A DNA stretch of 64,000 nt from an uncultured Marinobacterium sp. Its GTDB lineage: Bacteria > Pseudomonadota > Gammaproteobacteria > Pseudomonadales > Balneatricaceae. Below the pieces are notes generated by a model. It was not told the origin of the DNA and searched no databases. It saw only the letters and a list, made by a program, of their open reading frames with translations. The translations under genes and the position numbers were made by a program. The stretch spans positions 117,264 to 181,263 of the forward strand of contig CANMWJ010000009.1 in assembly GCA_947501565.1 (NCBI GenBank), read 5' to 3'. Positions 15,249 to 23,468 of this stretch are shown piece after piece; position 1 is the first letter of the stretch, and every line of letters starts with the position of its first letter.

Positions 15249-16112
15249 TTAAAGATTCAGGAATCGCGTCATCTCGGCATTCATGATGCGAGCGATCTGG
15301 CGCGGCTTCTGGTACGGCAGGGAGTGATCCGTACCTGGCATCATAAAGTAATGCCAATTGGGCAGGCGCTCAGCGAGCTCCTTTTGGTATTCATGCATCA
15401 GATCCACACTGTTGCCACCAATAAAACTGGTGACATCCCCCTGTGCGGCGACCAAAGCATCGCGATCGATCTGGTTGATAGCATCGGTCACGCACTCCAG
15501 CGCGTTGGCGAAACCAACCGGACGCTGTCCCAGGCGGGATATCGTCAGCTCTTCTACCTGCTCCGACACACGGCGGTTAGGTGAGATCGCATCCAGGAAG
15601 TTCACTACGCCGTGGCGCACGTTATCCTGACGCAGGTGCCCCGCCGCCATCGAGTACTGCTGCCGCAAATCAATGGTGGTTTGCCAGCAGGGCCGATCCA
15701 ACACTGCAGACTCCAGCAGAAACTGTTTACCGATACGGTCACTGTGCTGCTGTTTAAAGATCAGGCTAACCAGACCGCCCATGGAGTAACCACCCAGATC
15801 AAACTGCCACCAGCCCAAGTGATCCACCAGCGCATTCACGTCTGCCACCAGCTCCCGCACGGCAAACGGGTGTTCTTTACCATCGGGATACACCGTGTCG
15901 CCCATTCCACGCTGATCGGGCACAAGCACTTCGCCCCAGTGCTCCAGAAAGGCAACGATAGCTTCCCAGGTATCGACACCAGCCACACCGGCTCCGTGCA
16001 GCAACACCAGTTTACGGCTGCTCTCTATCTTGGGATTCTTATATAGACGGTAGGTGATGTGCTGATCAGGCAGATGAAGCTGCCGGGTGATGATGGAACA
16101 AGGATGGTTCAT
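15249..16112 (-). CDS. Alpha/beta-fold hydrolase
   Basis: 287-residue alpha/beta hydrolase. The oxyanion region is LVLLHGAGVAGVDTW, the nucleophile elbow is GGYSMGG (Ser about residue 115), and the catalytic His is in MPGTDHSLPYQ near the C terminus; the acid is likely in the NALECVTD/GGNSVDL region. No signal peptide, so cytoplasmic. It stands alone between the divergent prp operon and pabB, with which it is divergently arranged (99 nt apart). The substrate cannot be inferred. Length and motifs are normal. Confidence 0.8.
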   Translation of the reverse strand: MNHPCSIITRQLHLPDQHITYRLYKNPKIESSRKLVLLHGAGVAGVDTWEAIVAFLEHWGEVLVPDQRGMGDTVYPDGKEHPFAVRELVADVNALVDHLGWWQFDLGGYSMGGLVSLIFKQQHSDRIGKQFLLESAVLDRPCWQTTIDLRQQYSMAAGHLRQDNVRHGVVNFLDAISPNRRVSEQVEELTISRLGQRPVGFANALECVTDAINQIDRDALVAAQGDVTSFIGGNSVDLMHEYQKELAERLPNWHYFMMPGTDHSLPYQKPRQIARIMNAEMTRFLNL

Positions 16113-16210
16113 GGGTTACGCAGTCCTGAGATACCGTGAAAGAACAGCCATCAATATTACCGTAATAAGAGTGTGTTGGTGACTCGATTTGTCTCCGGTG
16201 CCCCGTTACA

Positions 16211-17599
16211 ATGCGCGTTTCCTCTTGTATAGCCACAATTATAGGTAGTTCAGCATTGAGCATTCGCCGTTCCCTTCCCTACCTGGCCGACAGTACCGCC
16301 TACTTCGAGCGTATCCGCGATCTGGGCGACGCTGTCTTTCTGGATAGCGGACGACCGCTCAGCCCCTACGGCCGCTTTGATATCATCGCTGCCGCACCCG
16401 CTGAACAGATCCGTTACAGCTATAGCAAGGACAACAGCACACAGCCGTTCGATCTGCTGCGCGAGCTTCAGGCACGTTACAACATCAGTGAAACCAGCGA
16501 TCCTGACCTACCGTTCTGCGGCGGGCTGATCGGCCACTTCTCCTATGACCTGGGACGTGCACTGGAAAGCCTGCCGGAACAGGCAGAAAAAGACACCGAA
16601 CTCCCGGATATGATCGTCGGCGTATACCTCTGGGCGCTGGTTGTCGATCACGAGTTGGAGCGTTGTACGCTGGTTGCTGTATCGGATGCAGACACTGTCG
16701 ACAATTCAGAACTCGACAAAATCGAAGCGCTGCTGCGCTGTGAAAAACTAGGTTCTGGCGAGTTCTCGCTCACTGGCAAATTCCAGTCCAACGTCAGCGA
16801 ACAGCAGTACCACGAAGCGCTGGCGAAGATCGATCACTACATCCACTCTGGCGACTGCTATCAGGTGAACTTCGCCCAGCGTTTCAGCAGCGGATACAAA
16901 GGCGATCCCTGGCTGGCGTATAAAAAGCTGCGACAAGCAGCCCCGGTACCCTACTCTGCGTTTATAGACGCAGAACAGGGCGCGGTGCTGTCTCTGTCAC
17001 CGGAGCAGTTTTTGGAAGTGAAGGAAGGTCAGGTCACCACTAAACCGATCAAAGGCACCCGCCCTCGCTCCGCGGACAAAGCAGAAGATGCCGCACTGAA
17101 AGAGGAGCTGCGCAACGCGACCAAGGACCGGGCCGAAAACCTGATGATCGTTGATCTGCTACGTAACGATCTGAGTAAAGTGTGTGAACACGGCAGCGTA
17201 AAAGTACCGCGCCTGTTTGCCGTTGAGAGTTACCGCAACGTGCATCACCTAGTGACCACGGTTACCGGCCAGCTGGATCAGCAGTATTCTCCGATTGATC
17301 TGCTGGAGCACTGCTTCCCGGGCGGTTCGATCACCGGAGCACCTAAGATCCGCGCGATGGAGATTATTGACGAGCTGGAACCCCACCGCCGCTCCATCTA
17401 CTGCGGTTCGATCGGCTATATCAGCTTCTGTGGCCGCATGGATACCAGCATTACCATCCGTACCCTGCTGTGCGAGAACAACAAGATTCATTGCTGGGCT
17501 GGCGGCGGCATCGTGGCGGATTCGGTTTCCGATATGGAATACGAAGAGACCTACAACAAGGTCAACAACCTGCTGCACGCCTTAGAAGAGACGCTTTAA
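16211..17599 (+). CDS. pabB: Aminodeoxychorismate synthase component I
   Basis: 462-residue chorismate-utilising enzyme of folate synthesis; forms 4-amino-4-deoxychorismate from chorismate with ammonia from PabA. Signature motifs are present: VNFAQRF, PIKGTRPR (with the Lys/Thr that separates PabB from TrpE in many species), RAENLMIVDLLRNDL, and PGGSITGAPKIRAMEII. The C-terminal catalytic half is complete. The start is uncertain: ATG 16211 is used, but TTG 16256 (LSIRRSLPYLADS) would match the family N terminus better. Followed by REP-like palindromes. Confidence 0.92.
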   Translation: MRVSSCIATIIGSSALSIRRSLPYLADSTAYFERIRDLGDAVFLDSGRPLSPYGRFDIIAAAPAEQIRYSYSKDNSTQPFDLLRELQARYNISETSDPDLPFCGGLIGHFSYDLGRALESLPEQAEKDTELPDMIVGVYLWALVVDHELERCTLVAVSDADTVDNSELDKIEALLRCEKLGSGEFSLTGKFQSNVSEQQYHEALAKIDHYIHSGDCYQVNFAQRFSSGYKGDPWLAYKKLRQAAPVPYSAFIDAEQGAVLSLSPEQFLEVKEGQVTTKPIKGTRPRSADKAEDAALKEELRNATKDRAENLMIVDLLRNDLSKVCEHGSVKVPRLFAVESYRNVHHLVTTVTGQLDQQYSPIDLLEHCFPGGSITGAPKIRAMEIIDELEPHRRSIYCGSIGYISFCGRMDTSITIRTLLCENNKIHCWAGGGIVADSVSDMEYEETYNKVNNLLHALEETL

Positions 17600-17615
17600 C
17601 CCCACATTGATATGC

Positions 17616-17763
17616 TGGGCGTCGCTCCGCTCGTCGCCAACCTACACGGCTTTTAGGTAGGTTGGCCATCGCCTCAAGCGATGCCCAACGAATCACGCAT
17701 CCGAGTTAAGCTTTTCCACCGCGATATATTGTTGGGCAATGCTGCGCATTGGCCAACCTACGG
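17616..17763. repeat. Cluster of three REP-like palindromes
   Basis: Three copies of a palindromic unit of about 32 nt of the form GTTGGGCA..GC..GC..TGGCCAACCTAC: 17616-17646 and 17731-17763 in one orientation, 17658-17690 inverted. Inner arms differ by compensating changes (GTCGC/CGTCG; ATCGC/GCGAT; ATGC/GCAT). The alternating-orientation arrangement is that of a BIME-type cluster in the pabB downstream gap. The units contain no gene. Confidence 0.7.
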
Positions 17764-17802
17764 TTGCCTTGTGAATTGGCGACGAACGCGAGTGATCCCA
17801 AA

Positions 17803-17835
17803 CAAAAAACCCGCAGTGAAATCACGGCGGGTTTT
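17803..17835 (-). terminator. Bidirectional terminator
   Basis: AACCCGC (17808-17814) pairs with GCGGGTT (17827-17833); T-runs flank it on both strands, the better one on the - strand (TTTTTTG). It ends the 57-residue gene on the - strand and may also catch pabB transcripts. Confidence 0.8.
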
Positions 17836-17853
17836 CTGCATTCAATCTTTAGC

Positions 17854-18027
17854 TCACTTCTTCGGTTTGCCCTTCGAGAAGATATTGAGCAGCTTCTTTT
17901 TCGGATCTTTCTCTTCGGTCGGCAGCGCTTTTTCAAAACGCTTCTGCATCGCATCCAGGTTCTGCTCTTTGCGACGATGCCGGGCCTCTTCACGTTTGGC
18001 GCCGAAATCCACCACGTTTTTGCTCAT
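17854..18027 (-). CDS. Small basic hypothetical protein
   Basis: 57-residue highly charged protein starting MSKNVVDFGAKREEARHRR, with a helical, basic and acidic alternating middle and a Lys-rich C terminus (KKKLLNIFSKGKPKK). It has no membrane segment. The start at 18027 is preferred over 18036 because the conserved-looking N terminus begins there; the RBS is weak (GAGAG). A strong terminator follows 19 nt after the stop, which supports a real gene. No family is confidently recognised; nucleic-acid or ribosome association is only a guess from charge. Confidence 0.65.
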   Translation of the reverse strand: MSKNVVDFGAKREEARHRRKEQNLDAMQKRFEKALPTEEKDPKKKLLNIFSKGKPKK

Positions 18028-18171
18028 AACCGTCAACTCTCAGATATCGGAAACGTTTCCAGCTTAGCCGATCCGTTAGCAAAACAGAACACGACCATCG
18101 ATAACCCTTAACCTACTACCGTGTTATGCTTGCGCCCGATTTTATAAACCGCACACAGGGACCTGAACCAG

Positions 18172-18441
18172 ATGACACTTCCTAAAAAAGTCCGTATCGC
18201 CCGTCGACTGGGTACCGTTGGCGCACTGATGCTTGGATTGGGGCTTTTTGCGTTGTTTAGCGACAACCCGGGCAAGGTCTATCCAGAGCTAGCCAACCAG
18301 ACCTTTGTTATCTCACTGATGGTTGTCGCGGTCCTGCTGATTGCAGCGGAATACGCGATCAAACTGCCCTACTACCGCCAGTTACGAGAGGAACAGGAAG
18401 ACGCACAGCCCTCCGACGATACAGACACAGATCAAAAATAG
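18172..18441 (+). CDS. Two-helix small membrane protein
   Basis: 89-residue inner-membrane protein. A basic N terminus (MTLPKKVRIARRLG) precedes two predicted helices (about residues 14-29, TVGALMLGLGLFALF, and 44-62, TFVISLMVVAVLLIAAEY), then an acidic tail (EEQEDAQPSDDTDTDQK). CAGGGA lies about 10 nt before the ATG. It is divergent from the 57-residue gene. No family was recognised. A second, even smaller membrane ORF follows at 18558. Confidence 0.65.
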   Translation: MTLPKKVRIARRLGTVGALMLGLGLFALFSDNPGKVYPELANQTFVISLMVVAVLLIAAEYAIKLPYYRQLREEQEDAQPSDDTDTDQK

Positions 18442-18557
18442 TACAAAGGTCGCTGGATAAATCTGATCAAAAAACATACAATCGACAGCTCATTTTTTCG
18501 TAATTCATTCAGTACAGGCAGGGATTTGCCATACGAGCATTACATGAGGAGCTATCT

Positions 18558-18686
18558 ATGAATCGTAGTAAAATGAAGCGCCCGCGCGCGCTGCTTCGTC
18601 GTCTTGGCCTGGCCTATCTGACCGTTTCTGGCGGTATGTTCTTGTTCGGTTTCACCAGCACTCTGGTATATCACCTCGGCCGCTGA
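18558..18686 (+). CDS. Very small membrane protein, 42 residues
   Basis: 42-residue ORF with a good RBS (TGAGGAG, 7 nt before the ATG): MNRSKMKRPRALLRRLGLAY, then a hydrophobic helix (LTVSGGMFLFGFTSTLVYHL). A strongly basic N terminus followed by one helix suggests a single-pass inner-membrane protein with the N terminus in the cytoplasm. It is too short for most gene finders. It lies 116 nt after the 89-residue membrane protein in the same orientation. Function unknown. Confidence 0.5.
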   Translation: MNRSKMKRPRALLRRLGLAYLTVSGGMFLFGFTSTLVYHLGR

Positions 18687-18765
18687 TTCTTGTCGCGGCT
18701 TTAGGTATCAGCGCTTGACCGAGTAATGGATTACTCTCCTCCTCAATCCCCTTCCCGAGTAACCT

Positions 18766-19260
18766 CTAGTTCTTATAGAGATTCATCTCTCGCGCATGGC
18801 GCTCAGCATCAGGGTCGGTCACAGATGAGAATTGTTCGATTTTGTGCTGATAGTCGAAGGGCAATCCTGCTTCTTTCGCCCCGCTGATCACGTGATGCTT
18901 GTACCAATGGTAGGGTTTGAGACTAGGATCGATATGGATCGCGAAATAGGTGAAGGCTGTGATGGTGCCACGCGCACCAAAGGCCAGCTCCACCTCTTTA
19001 ATGTCGTAACCAAAGCCAAGCCCTTCAGCACGATCAAGATGGTGTTTCTCGTCGGGGTCGATAACAAAGAGAACACCAACCACTCGGTCGCTTGAATCGC
19101 CGGTCAGATACGCATCTGCCTTGGCCGAATCATCCTTGCCCCGCTTGTGGAACCGCAACTGGTGCGCTTCCAGATGCGCCAGCCCCACCGGGCGTGCGCT
19201 GGGCACCCTCGCCTGCAGGCGTTTAAGCGACATATTGGAACCGTAAGCGAAGTAATACAT
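18766..19260 (-). CDS. Gamma-glutamylcyclotransferase-like (AIG2/GGCT) protein
   Basis: 164-residue protein of the gamma-glutamylcyclotransferase fold. The N-terminal MYYFAYGSNMSLKRLQAR carries the YGSN substrate-binding motif, and LDRAEGLGFGYD contains the region of the catalytic Glu. Related enzymes release 5-oxoproline from gamma-glutamyl peptides or amines; the exact substrate here is unknown. It follows the HrpB-like helicase gene by 33 nt on the same strand, so the two are probably co-transcribed. No signal peptide is seen. Confidence 0.82.
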   Translation of the reverse strand: MYYFAYGSNMSLKRLQARVPSARPVGLAHLEAHQLRFHKRGKDDSAKADAYLTGDSSDRVVGVLFVIDPDEKHHLDRAEGLGFGYDIKEVELAFGARGTITAFTYFAIHIDPSLKPYHWYKHHVISGAKEAGLPFDYQHKIEQFSSVTDPDAERHAREMNLYKN

Positions 19261-19293
19261 CTCTTTTCTCTCTCTGAGCCGGGTAAAAACCGC

Positions 19294-21657
19294 TTAGCGG
19301 ATATCCACCACCCTGCTCGCTTTCTTGTAACGGATCTTCCAACCCGACCACACCGGAAACTCCCAGCGTTTGGGATCATCCTTGCGCAAGCCTCCAACCT
19401 TTTCGACGATCACCTGTTTGCCCGGCACCTTATAATGCACAACGCAACGCAAATCACCGAGCGTCAGCGTTTGCGGGTATTTCTCATCAAATTTCTCACG
19501 CTGCCAATCGGGTATCCCTTCAAAATGGAGGTCCGAATCGTCGACAAGTTCCATATCTTCAGCGGATTCGACCCCCAACAAGGCGAGGCGCTCAATCAGC
19601 CACTGCTCAGGATCACTTACACCCTGGGCATCCAAACCCTGCTGTTCGGCCTCACCGAGGGCCACAAAAAGTGCCCACGCCTCAAGGTCCTGCTTTAGCT
19701 TCTCAGCGACACCTTTGCAGATACGGTTGGCCATGATCAGGTTGGCGAGCGCCTGCCGTGCGGCCTCACCCTCGGGAGAGACTTCCGCCTGATCGATTAC
19801 CCTCTCTACATAGACCCGCTGCTGCTCGACACTTACAACACCCTTATCATAATGAACCCGTCCTAGTGTCCGCTCACCCAACTCCGCGTCAGCCAGCAGC
19901 TTAAAAGACACCGGTGCAAGACAAGTACCTATGGTCAGCGTTTGCCGCGTACCCCGCCCCGGCATGCTGTAATCATCAAATACGATGGCCGCCTCGGCAC
20001 TTTCTAACAAGCGACTTTGTTCACCCACAGTGATCTCACTGTAGCCATTCCCCATCGCGCTACGCCTCTTTATACGGCGGACAAACGCCAGCGACGGCTG
20101 CGCCTTTATCACAGCAGCCAACCAGGCACCCCGGTCGAAATCGATCGATTCCGGAATCTTGCCCAGCCCAAGCGCTTCACGGATCTGCAAAGACAAGCGA
20201 CGCGCCTCTTTGCGTACGGGCTGATCGACCTGCACCTCTTCGGGTACCGGTCCTCTTAATGCTGCGACGAGTGTGAGCGCGTCACAACCTGTCGGCAACC
20301 ACGCCTGCACCGCAAGCAATCCCTGCTCAGACTTAGGCAAACGCAACCAGCGAGCACCCAAACTAAGCGCCGCCACCAGATCCACCATCGCGCCTTTCGT
20401 CAGAGCATCAGGCATCGCAGTGATCAGGTGGGCAAACTGGGTATCGATCGGCAGTGGGAAGAGCGCTTCACCGTGAGCCGTGATTTTTCCGTGCGCATCC
20501 AGCGCCGCCATCTGACGCAGTTTTTCATTGGCGATCGCCAACGATTTTTCCGGTAACGGATCAGCAAACGCCAGGTCACTCGCACGCACACCTGCACTGG
20601 CGGCGGCAAGTACCAACTCGGTCAGCTCTTCGCGTTTGATCTCCGGCGGTGTCGCCATCTCCAGCGGCGCATGTTCGCCCCACAAGCGCACGCAGATACC
20701 CGGCGCCATACGCCCGGCACGCCCGCGCCGCTGCTCGGCACTGGCTTTGGATATCGGATGCAACCCCAGCACGGTGCGACCATTGCGCTGATGGGTGCGC
20801 CGCTCCAGACCGGAATCCACCACCAACGTCACTCCGGGGATGGTCAGCGAGGTTTCCGCCACGTTGGTCGCCAGGATAATGCGTCGCCGTTCGCTCTGAG
20901 TCAGGGCACGCTTCTGCTCCTTTTCGCCCACCGAGGCGTGCAGTGGGATCAGTTCCGCATCGACGTCTTTCAGGGCAGCCTGAGCCTGCTGGATCTCCTT
21001 ACGCCCCGGTAGAAAGACCAGCACGTCACCGGCATATTGCGCCACCAGCGCTTTTACCGCCTCTGCAATCCGCTGCTCGATATGCTGAATTGCGGGCATC
21101 TGCTGGGGTTCTTTCGCACGATACGACAGCTCAACCGGGAAGTTACGTCCTTCCGCTTCCAGAATCTCTGCTCCCAGATACCCGGCAAGCCGGTTGGCAT
21201 TCAGGGTTGCCGAGGTCAGCACCAGACGGTGCTGGGCGCGCTGTTTCAGCAACGCCAGCAGCAGATCGGTATCCCAGCGCCGCTCATGGAACTCATCCAG
21301 AATCACCGTGGTAAAAGTCGCCAGTTTATCCTCCGAAAACCAGCGCAATGCTACACCGGGAGTGACGAATACCACGTCGGTTGTCTGTCGATAGCGGTTA
21401 TCAAAACGGATCGCATAACCCACACCCTCTCCAACCCCGGTGCCATCCAACTGCGCTACAAATCCTGCCAATGCGGTACAGGCGACACGGCGCGGCTCGA
21501 TCACCAGCACCCGCCCATTCTTTTTCGCCCACAGCGGCAGGCGCGTCGATTTACCAGAGCCGGTCGCAGCAGCGACAACCAGATGCTGATTGCTCAGTTG
21601 CTGCAGAAACTGTGAGTGAATTTTATCGATCGGTAGGGAGATGGAATCGGATGACAT
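19294..21657 (-). CDS. hrpB: HrpB-type DEAH-box ATP-dependent helicase
   Basis: 787-residue superfamily 2 RNA helicase. Motifs in order: VVAAATGSGKSTRLPL (Walker A, near residue 30), IEPRRVACTALA (motif Ia), VILDEFHERRWDTDLLLAL (motif II as DEFH), LTSATLN (motif III), FLPGRKEI and ATNVAETSLTIPGV (motif V), SKASAEQRRGRAGR (motif VI). The HrpB-specific C-terminal half follows. The DEFH form of the Walker B box and total length fit HrpB rather than HrpA. The cellular role of HrpB is poorly known; RNA metabolism is the usual assumption. It starts a two-gene unit with the GGCT-like gene. Confidence 0.85.
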   Translation of the reverse strand: MSSDSISLPIDKIHSQFLQQLSNQHLVVAAATGSGKSTRLPLWAKKNGRVLVIEPRRVACTALAGFVAQLDGTGVGEGVGYAIRFDNRYRQTTDVVFVTPGVALRWFSEDKLATFTTVILDEFHERRWDTDLLLALLKQRAQHRLVLTSATLNANRLAGYLGAEILEAEGRNFPVELSYRAKEPQQMPAIQHIEQRIAEAVKALVAQYAGDVLVFLPGRKEIQQAQAALKDVDAELIPLHASVGEKEQKRALTQSERRRIILATNVAETSLTIPGVTLVVDSGLERRTHQRNGRTVLGLHPISKASAEQRRGRAGRMAPGICVRLWGEHAPLEMATPPEIKREELTELVLAAASAGVRASDLAFADPLPEKSLAIANEKLRQMAALDAHGKITAHGEALFPLPIDTQFAHLITAMPDALTKGAMVDLVAALSLGARWLRLPKSEQGLLAVQAWLPTGCDALTLVAALRGPVPEEVQVDQPVRKEARRLSLQIREALGLGKIPESIDFDRGAWLAAVIKAQPSLAFVRRIKRRSAMGNGYSEITVGEQSRLLESAEAAIVFDDYSMPGRGTRQTLTIGTCLAPVSFKLLADAELGERTLGRVHYDKGVVSVEQQRVYVERVIDQAEVSPEGEAARQALANLIMANRICKGVAEKLKQDLEAWALFVALGEAEQQGLDAQGVSDPEQWLIERLALLGVESAEDMELVDDSDLHFEGIPDWQREKFDEKYPQTLTLGDLRCVVHYKVPGKQVIVEKVGGLRKDDPKRWEFPVWSGWKIRYKKASRVVDIR

Positions 21658-21689
21658 AACAGGGCTAATTTAAAGATCTGGTAGAACGT

Positions 21690-21717
21690 AAAAAGCCACC
21701 GGTCAGGGTGGCTTTTT
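21690..21717 (-). terminator. Terminator downstream of thrH
   Basis: AAAAAGCCACC-GGTCA-GGTGGCTTTTT: 10-bp near-perfect stem with T-runs on both strands, 34 nt past the thrH stop and just ahead of the hrpB start. Confidence 0.88.
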
Positions 21718-21750
21718 AAGCAGAGATTTAACCTTACTTACGCTGATCCC

Positions 21751-22368
21751 TTACAGGCTCAGGTCGCGGTTACTTGCTTTGATGAACTCTTTTTTCAGCT
21801 CTTCGAAGGTGTGAACCGCCGGGAACTGAGGGAACTCTTCAATCACGTTGTCTGGCGCGTGGAACAGAATACCCTGTTCTGCCTGCTTCAGCATGGTGGT
21901 GTCGTTGTAAGAATCACCCGCTGCAACTACACGGTAGTTCAGCAGCTGGAACGCACGTACAGACTGACGCTTAGGATCGCGCTGACGCAGGGTGTAGTCG
22001 GTGATGCGACCTTCGCCATCGACTTCCAGCTTATGGCACAGCAATGTTGGGTAACCCAGCTGTTTCATCAGCGGTGCAGCGAACTCGTAGAAGGTATCGG
22101 ACAGGATTACAACCTGGTAGCGCTCACGCAGCCAATCGATAAAATCACGCGCACCTTCCAGTGGGGACAGGCGGCTGATAGTGTCTTGAATCTGCGGCAG
22201 GGTCAGACCGTGTTCGTCCAGAATACGCAGACGCTGCTTCATCAGGACATCGTAATCAGGGATATCGCGGGTAGTAGCTTTCAGCTCTTCGATGCCGGTT
22301 TCTTCGGCAAAGGCGATCCAGATTTCAGGAATCAGAACACCTTCCAGGTCAAGACATGCGAGTTCCAC
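21751..22368 (-). CDS. thrH: Phosphoserine phosphatase / homoserine phosphotransferase ThrH
   Basis: 205-residue HAD-superfamily enzyme. The start is GTG at 22368 (GGAGGAG 5 nt upstream); reading on to ATG at 22497 adds a non-homologous 43 residues. Motif I is ACLDLEGVL, with the nucleophile Asp and the Glu that replaces the usual second Asp in ThrH; motif II is VVILSDTFYEF; motifs III-IV are RDPKRQSV and AAGDSYNDTTML. The LLCHKLE and KATTRDIPDYDVLMKQR stretches closely follow Pseudomonas ThrH. It can dephosphorylate phosphoserine or transfer phosphate to homoserine. It is monocistronic, with its own terminator. Confidence 0.95.
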   Translation of the reverse strand: MELACLDLEGVLIPEIWIAFAEETGIEELKATTRDIPDYDVLMKQRLRILDEHGLTLPQIQDTISRLSPLEGARDFIDWLRERYQVVILSDTFYEFAAPLMKQLGYPTLLCHKLEVDGEGRITDYTLRQRDPKRQSVRAFQLLNYRVVAAGDSYNDTTMLKQAEQGILFHAPDNVIEEFPQFPAVHTFEELKKEFIKASNRDLSL

Positions 22369-22465
22369 AGGGACTCCTCCAACAATAGGCAAAATATAAT
22401 AATAGTTTGCGCGCCAATGTACCCTCTCTCCCCGGTGCATGCAACGGCAAGCAGGGATAAACCCT

Positions 22466-23362
22466 CTACTCGCCAAGCTCTGTTTTATGCAGCTCAACTT
22501 TCTCCATAATAAACTCTATAAACAGCCGCACTTTTGCCGGCAGATACTTACGGTGAGGATACAACATCTGTACGTCACGCCCCTCCGATTGCCACTCCGG
22601 CAACAGAGGCACTAACTCTCCATTACCTAAACCTTCACGCAATACATAGTTGGGCAGATTACCTATCCCCAACCCGGCGCTCACCGCCTTCACCGCGGTT
22701 CGCAACTCATCAACCCGCAACCGTGCCTCACCGCTGAACTCATAGAGACCGCCGTCAGCATGACGGAAACGCCACAACGGGGAACGCCGTGGAATAATCA
22801 GCGGCAGATCCGCCAGATCGGATGGATGCTCAAGGCCGGGATGCTGCGCAACAAAACCGGGGCTGGCACACAGTGTAAAACGGGAGTGGAAGAGACTGCG
22901 CCCCACCCAGTCCTTAATCTTGATATCCCCCACACGGAAAGCGATATCGATCCCCTCATCGATCAGATCGATATTACGGTTCACCAGCAGCATCTCCAGA
23001 CGGATATTAGGATGCAGCTCCATGAACTCGAAGAACCAGCCGTTGAGCACCTCGTTGGCCAGAGAGACCGGGGCGGTGACACGTAACTCCCCCGAGGGAG
23101 AGGTCAGCGCTCCGTCCAGTTCAATTGTCGCCAGCTCAAGCTCGGAAAATAGCGGTTGGCAACGGCGATAAAAGAGCTCCCCCGCTTCTGTTAACCCCAG
23201 TCGCCGTGAACTTCTATGCAGCAAGCGATAGCCGAGACTCTCCTCCAGCTGCTGCACCCGGCGGCTCACAGTTGAGGTTGGCATCGACAGCGCTTCCGAC
23301 GCCGCCAGAAAGCTGCCCTTCTCTAACACCTTGATAAAGATAAAAAGATTCTGGAAGTCCAT
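22466..23362 (-). CDS. LysR-family transcriptional regulator
   Basis: 298-residue LysR-type regulator: N-terminal helix-turn-helix (MDFQNLFIFIKVLEKGSFLA, EALSMPTSTVSRRVQQLEES) and a substrate-binding domain (LRVTAPVSLANEVL; IDIAFRVGDIKIKDWV). The conserved pattern resembles the large DNA-binding group that includes DsdC/CrgA/AaeR-like proteins; no specific target is clear. ATG 23362 is preferred to the GTG at 23374. It is divergent from the sigma-54 activator operon (106-nt gap), which makes that operon a possible target, and it ends 97 nt before thrH. Confidence 0.88.
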   Translation of the reverse strand: MDFQNLFIFIKVLEKGSFLAASEALSMPTSTVSRRVQQLEESLGYRLLHRSSRRLGLTEAGELFYRRCQPLFSELELATIELDGALTSPSGELRVTAPVSLANEVLNGWFFEFMELHPNIRLEMLLVNRNIDLIDEGIDIAFRVGDIKIKDWVGRSLFHSRFTLCASPGFVAQHPGLEHPSDLADLPLIIPRRSPLWRFRHADGGLYEFSGEARLRVDELRTAVKAVSAGLGIGNLPNYVLREGLGNGELVPLLPEWQSEGRDVQMLYPHRKYLPAKVRLFIEFIMEKVELHKTELGE

Positions 23363-23468
23363 CACAAATCCCACATCCGGGATTTAACTTCCCGGTGACA
23401 CCGATAAATTTTAAATACGAAATTTAATAGAATCATAATCAAACCTCAGATGAAACCGTGGACACGCA

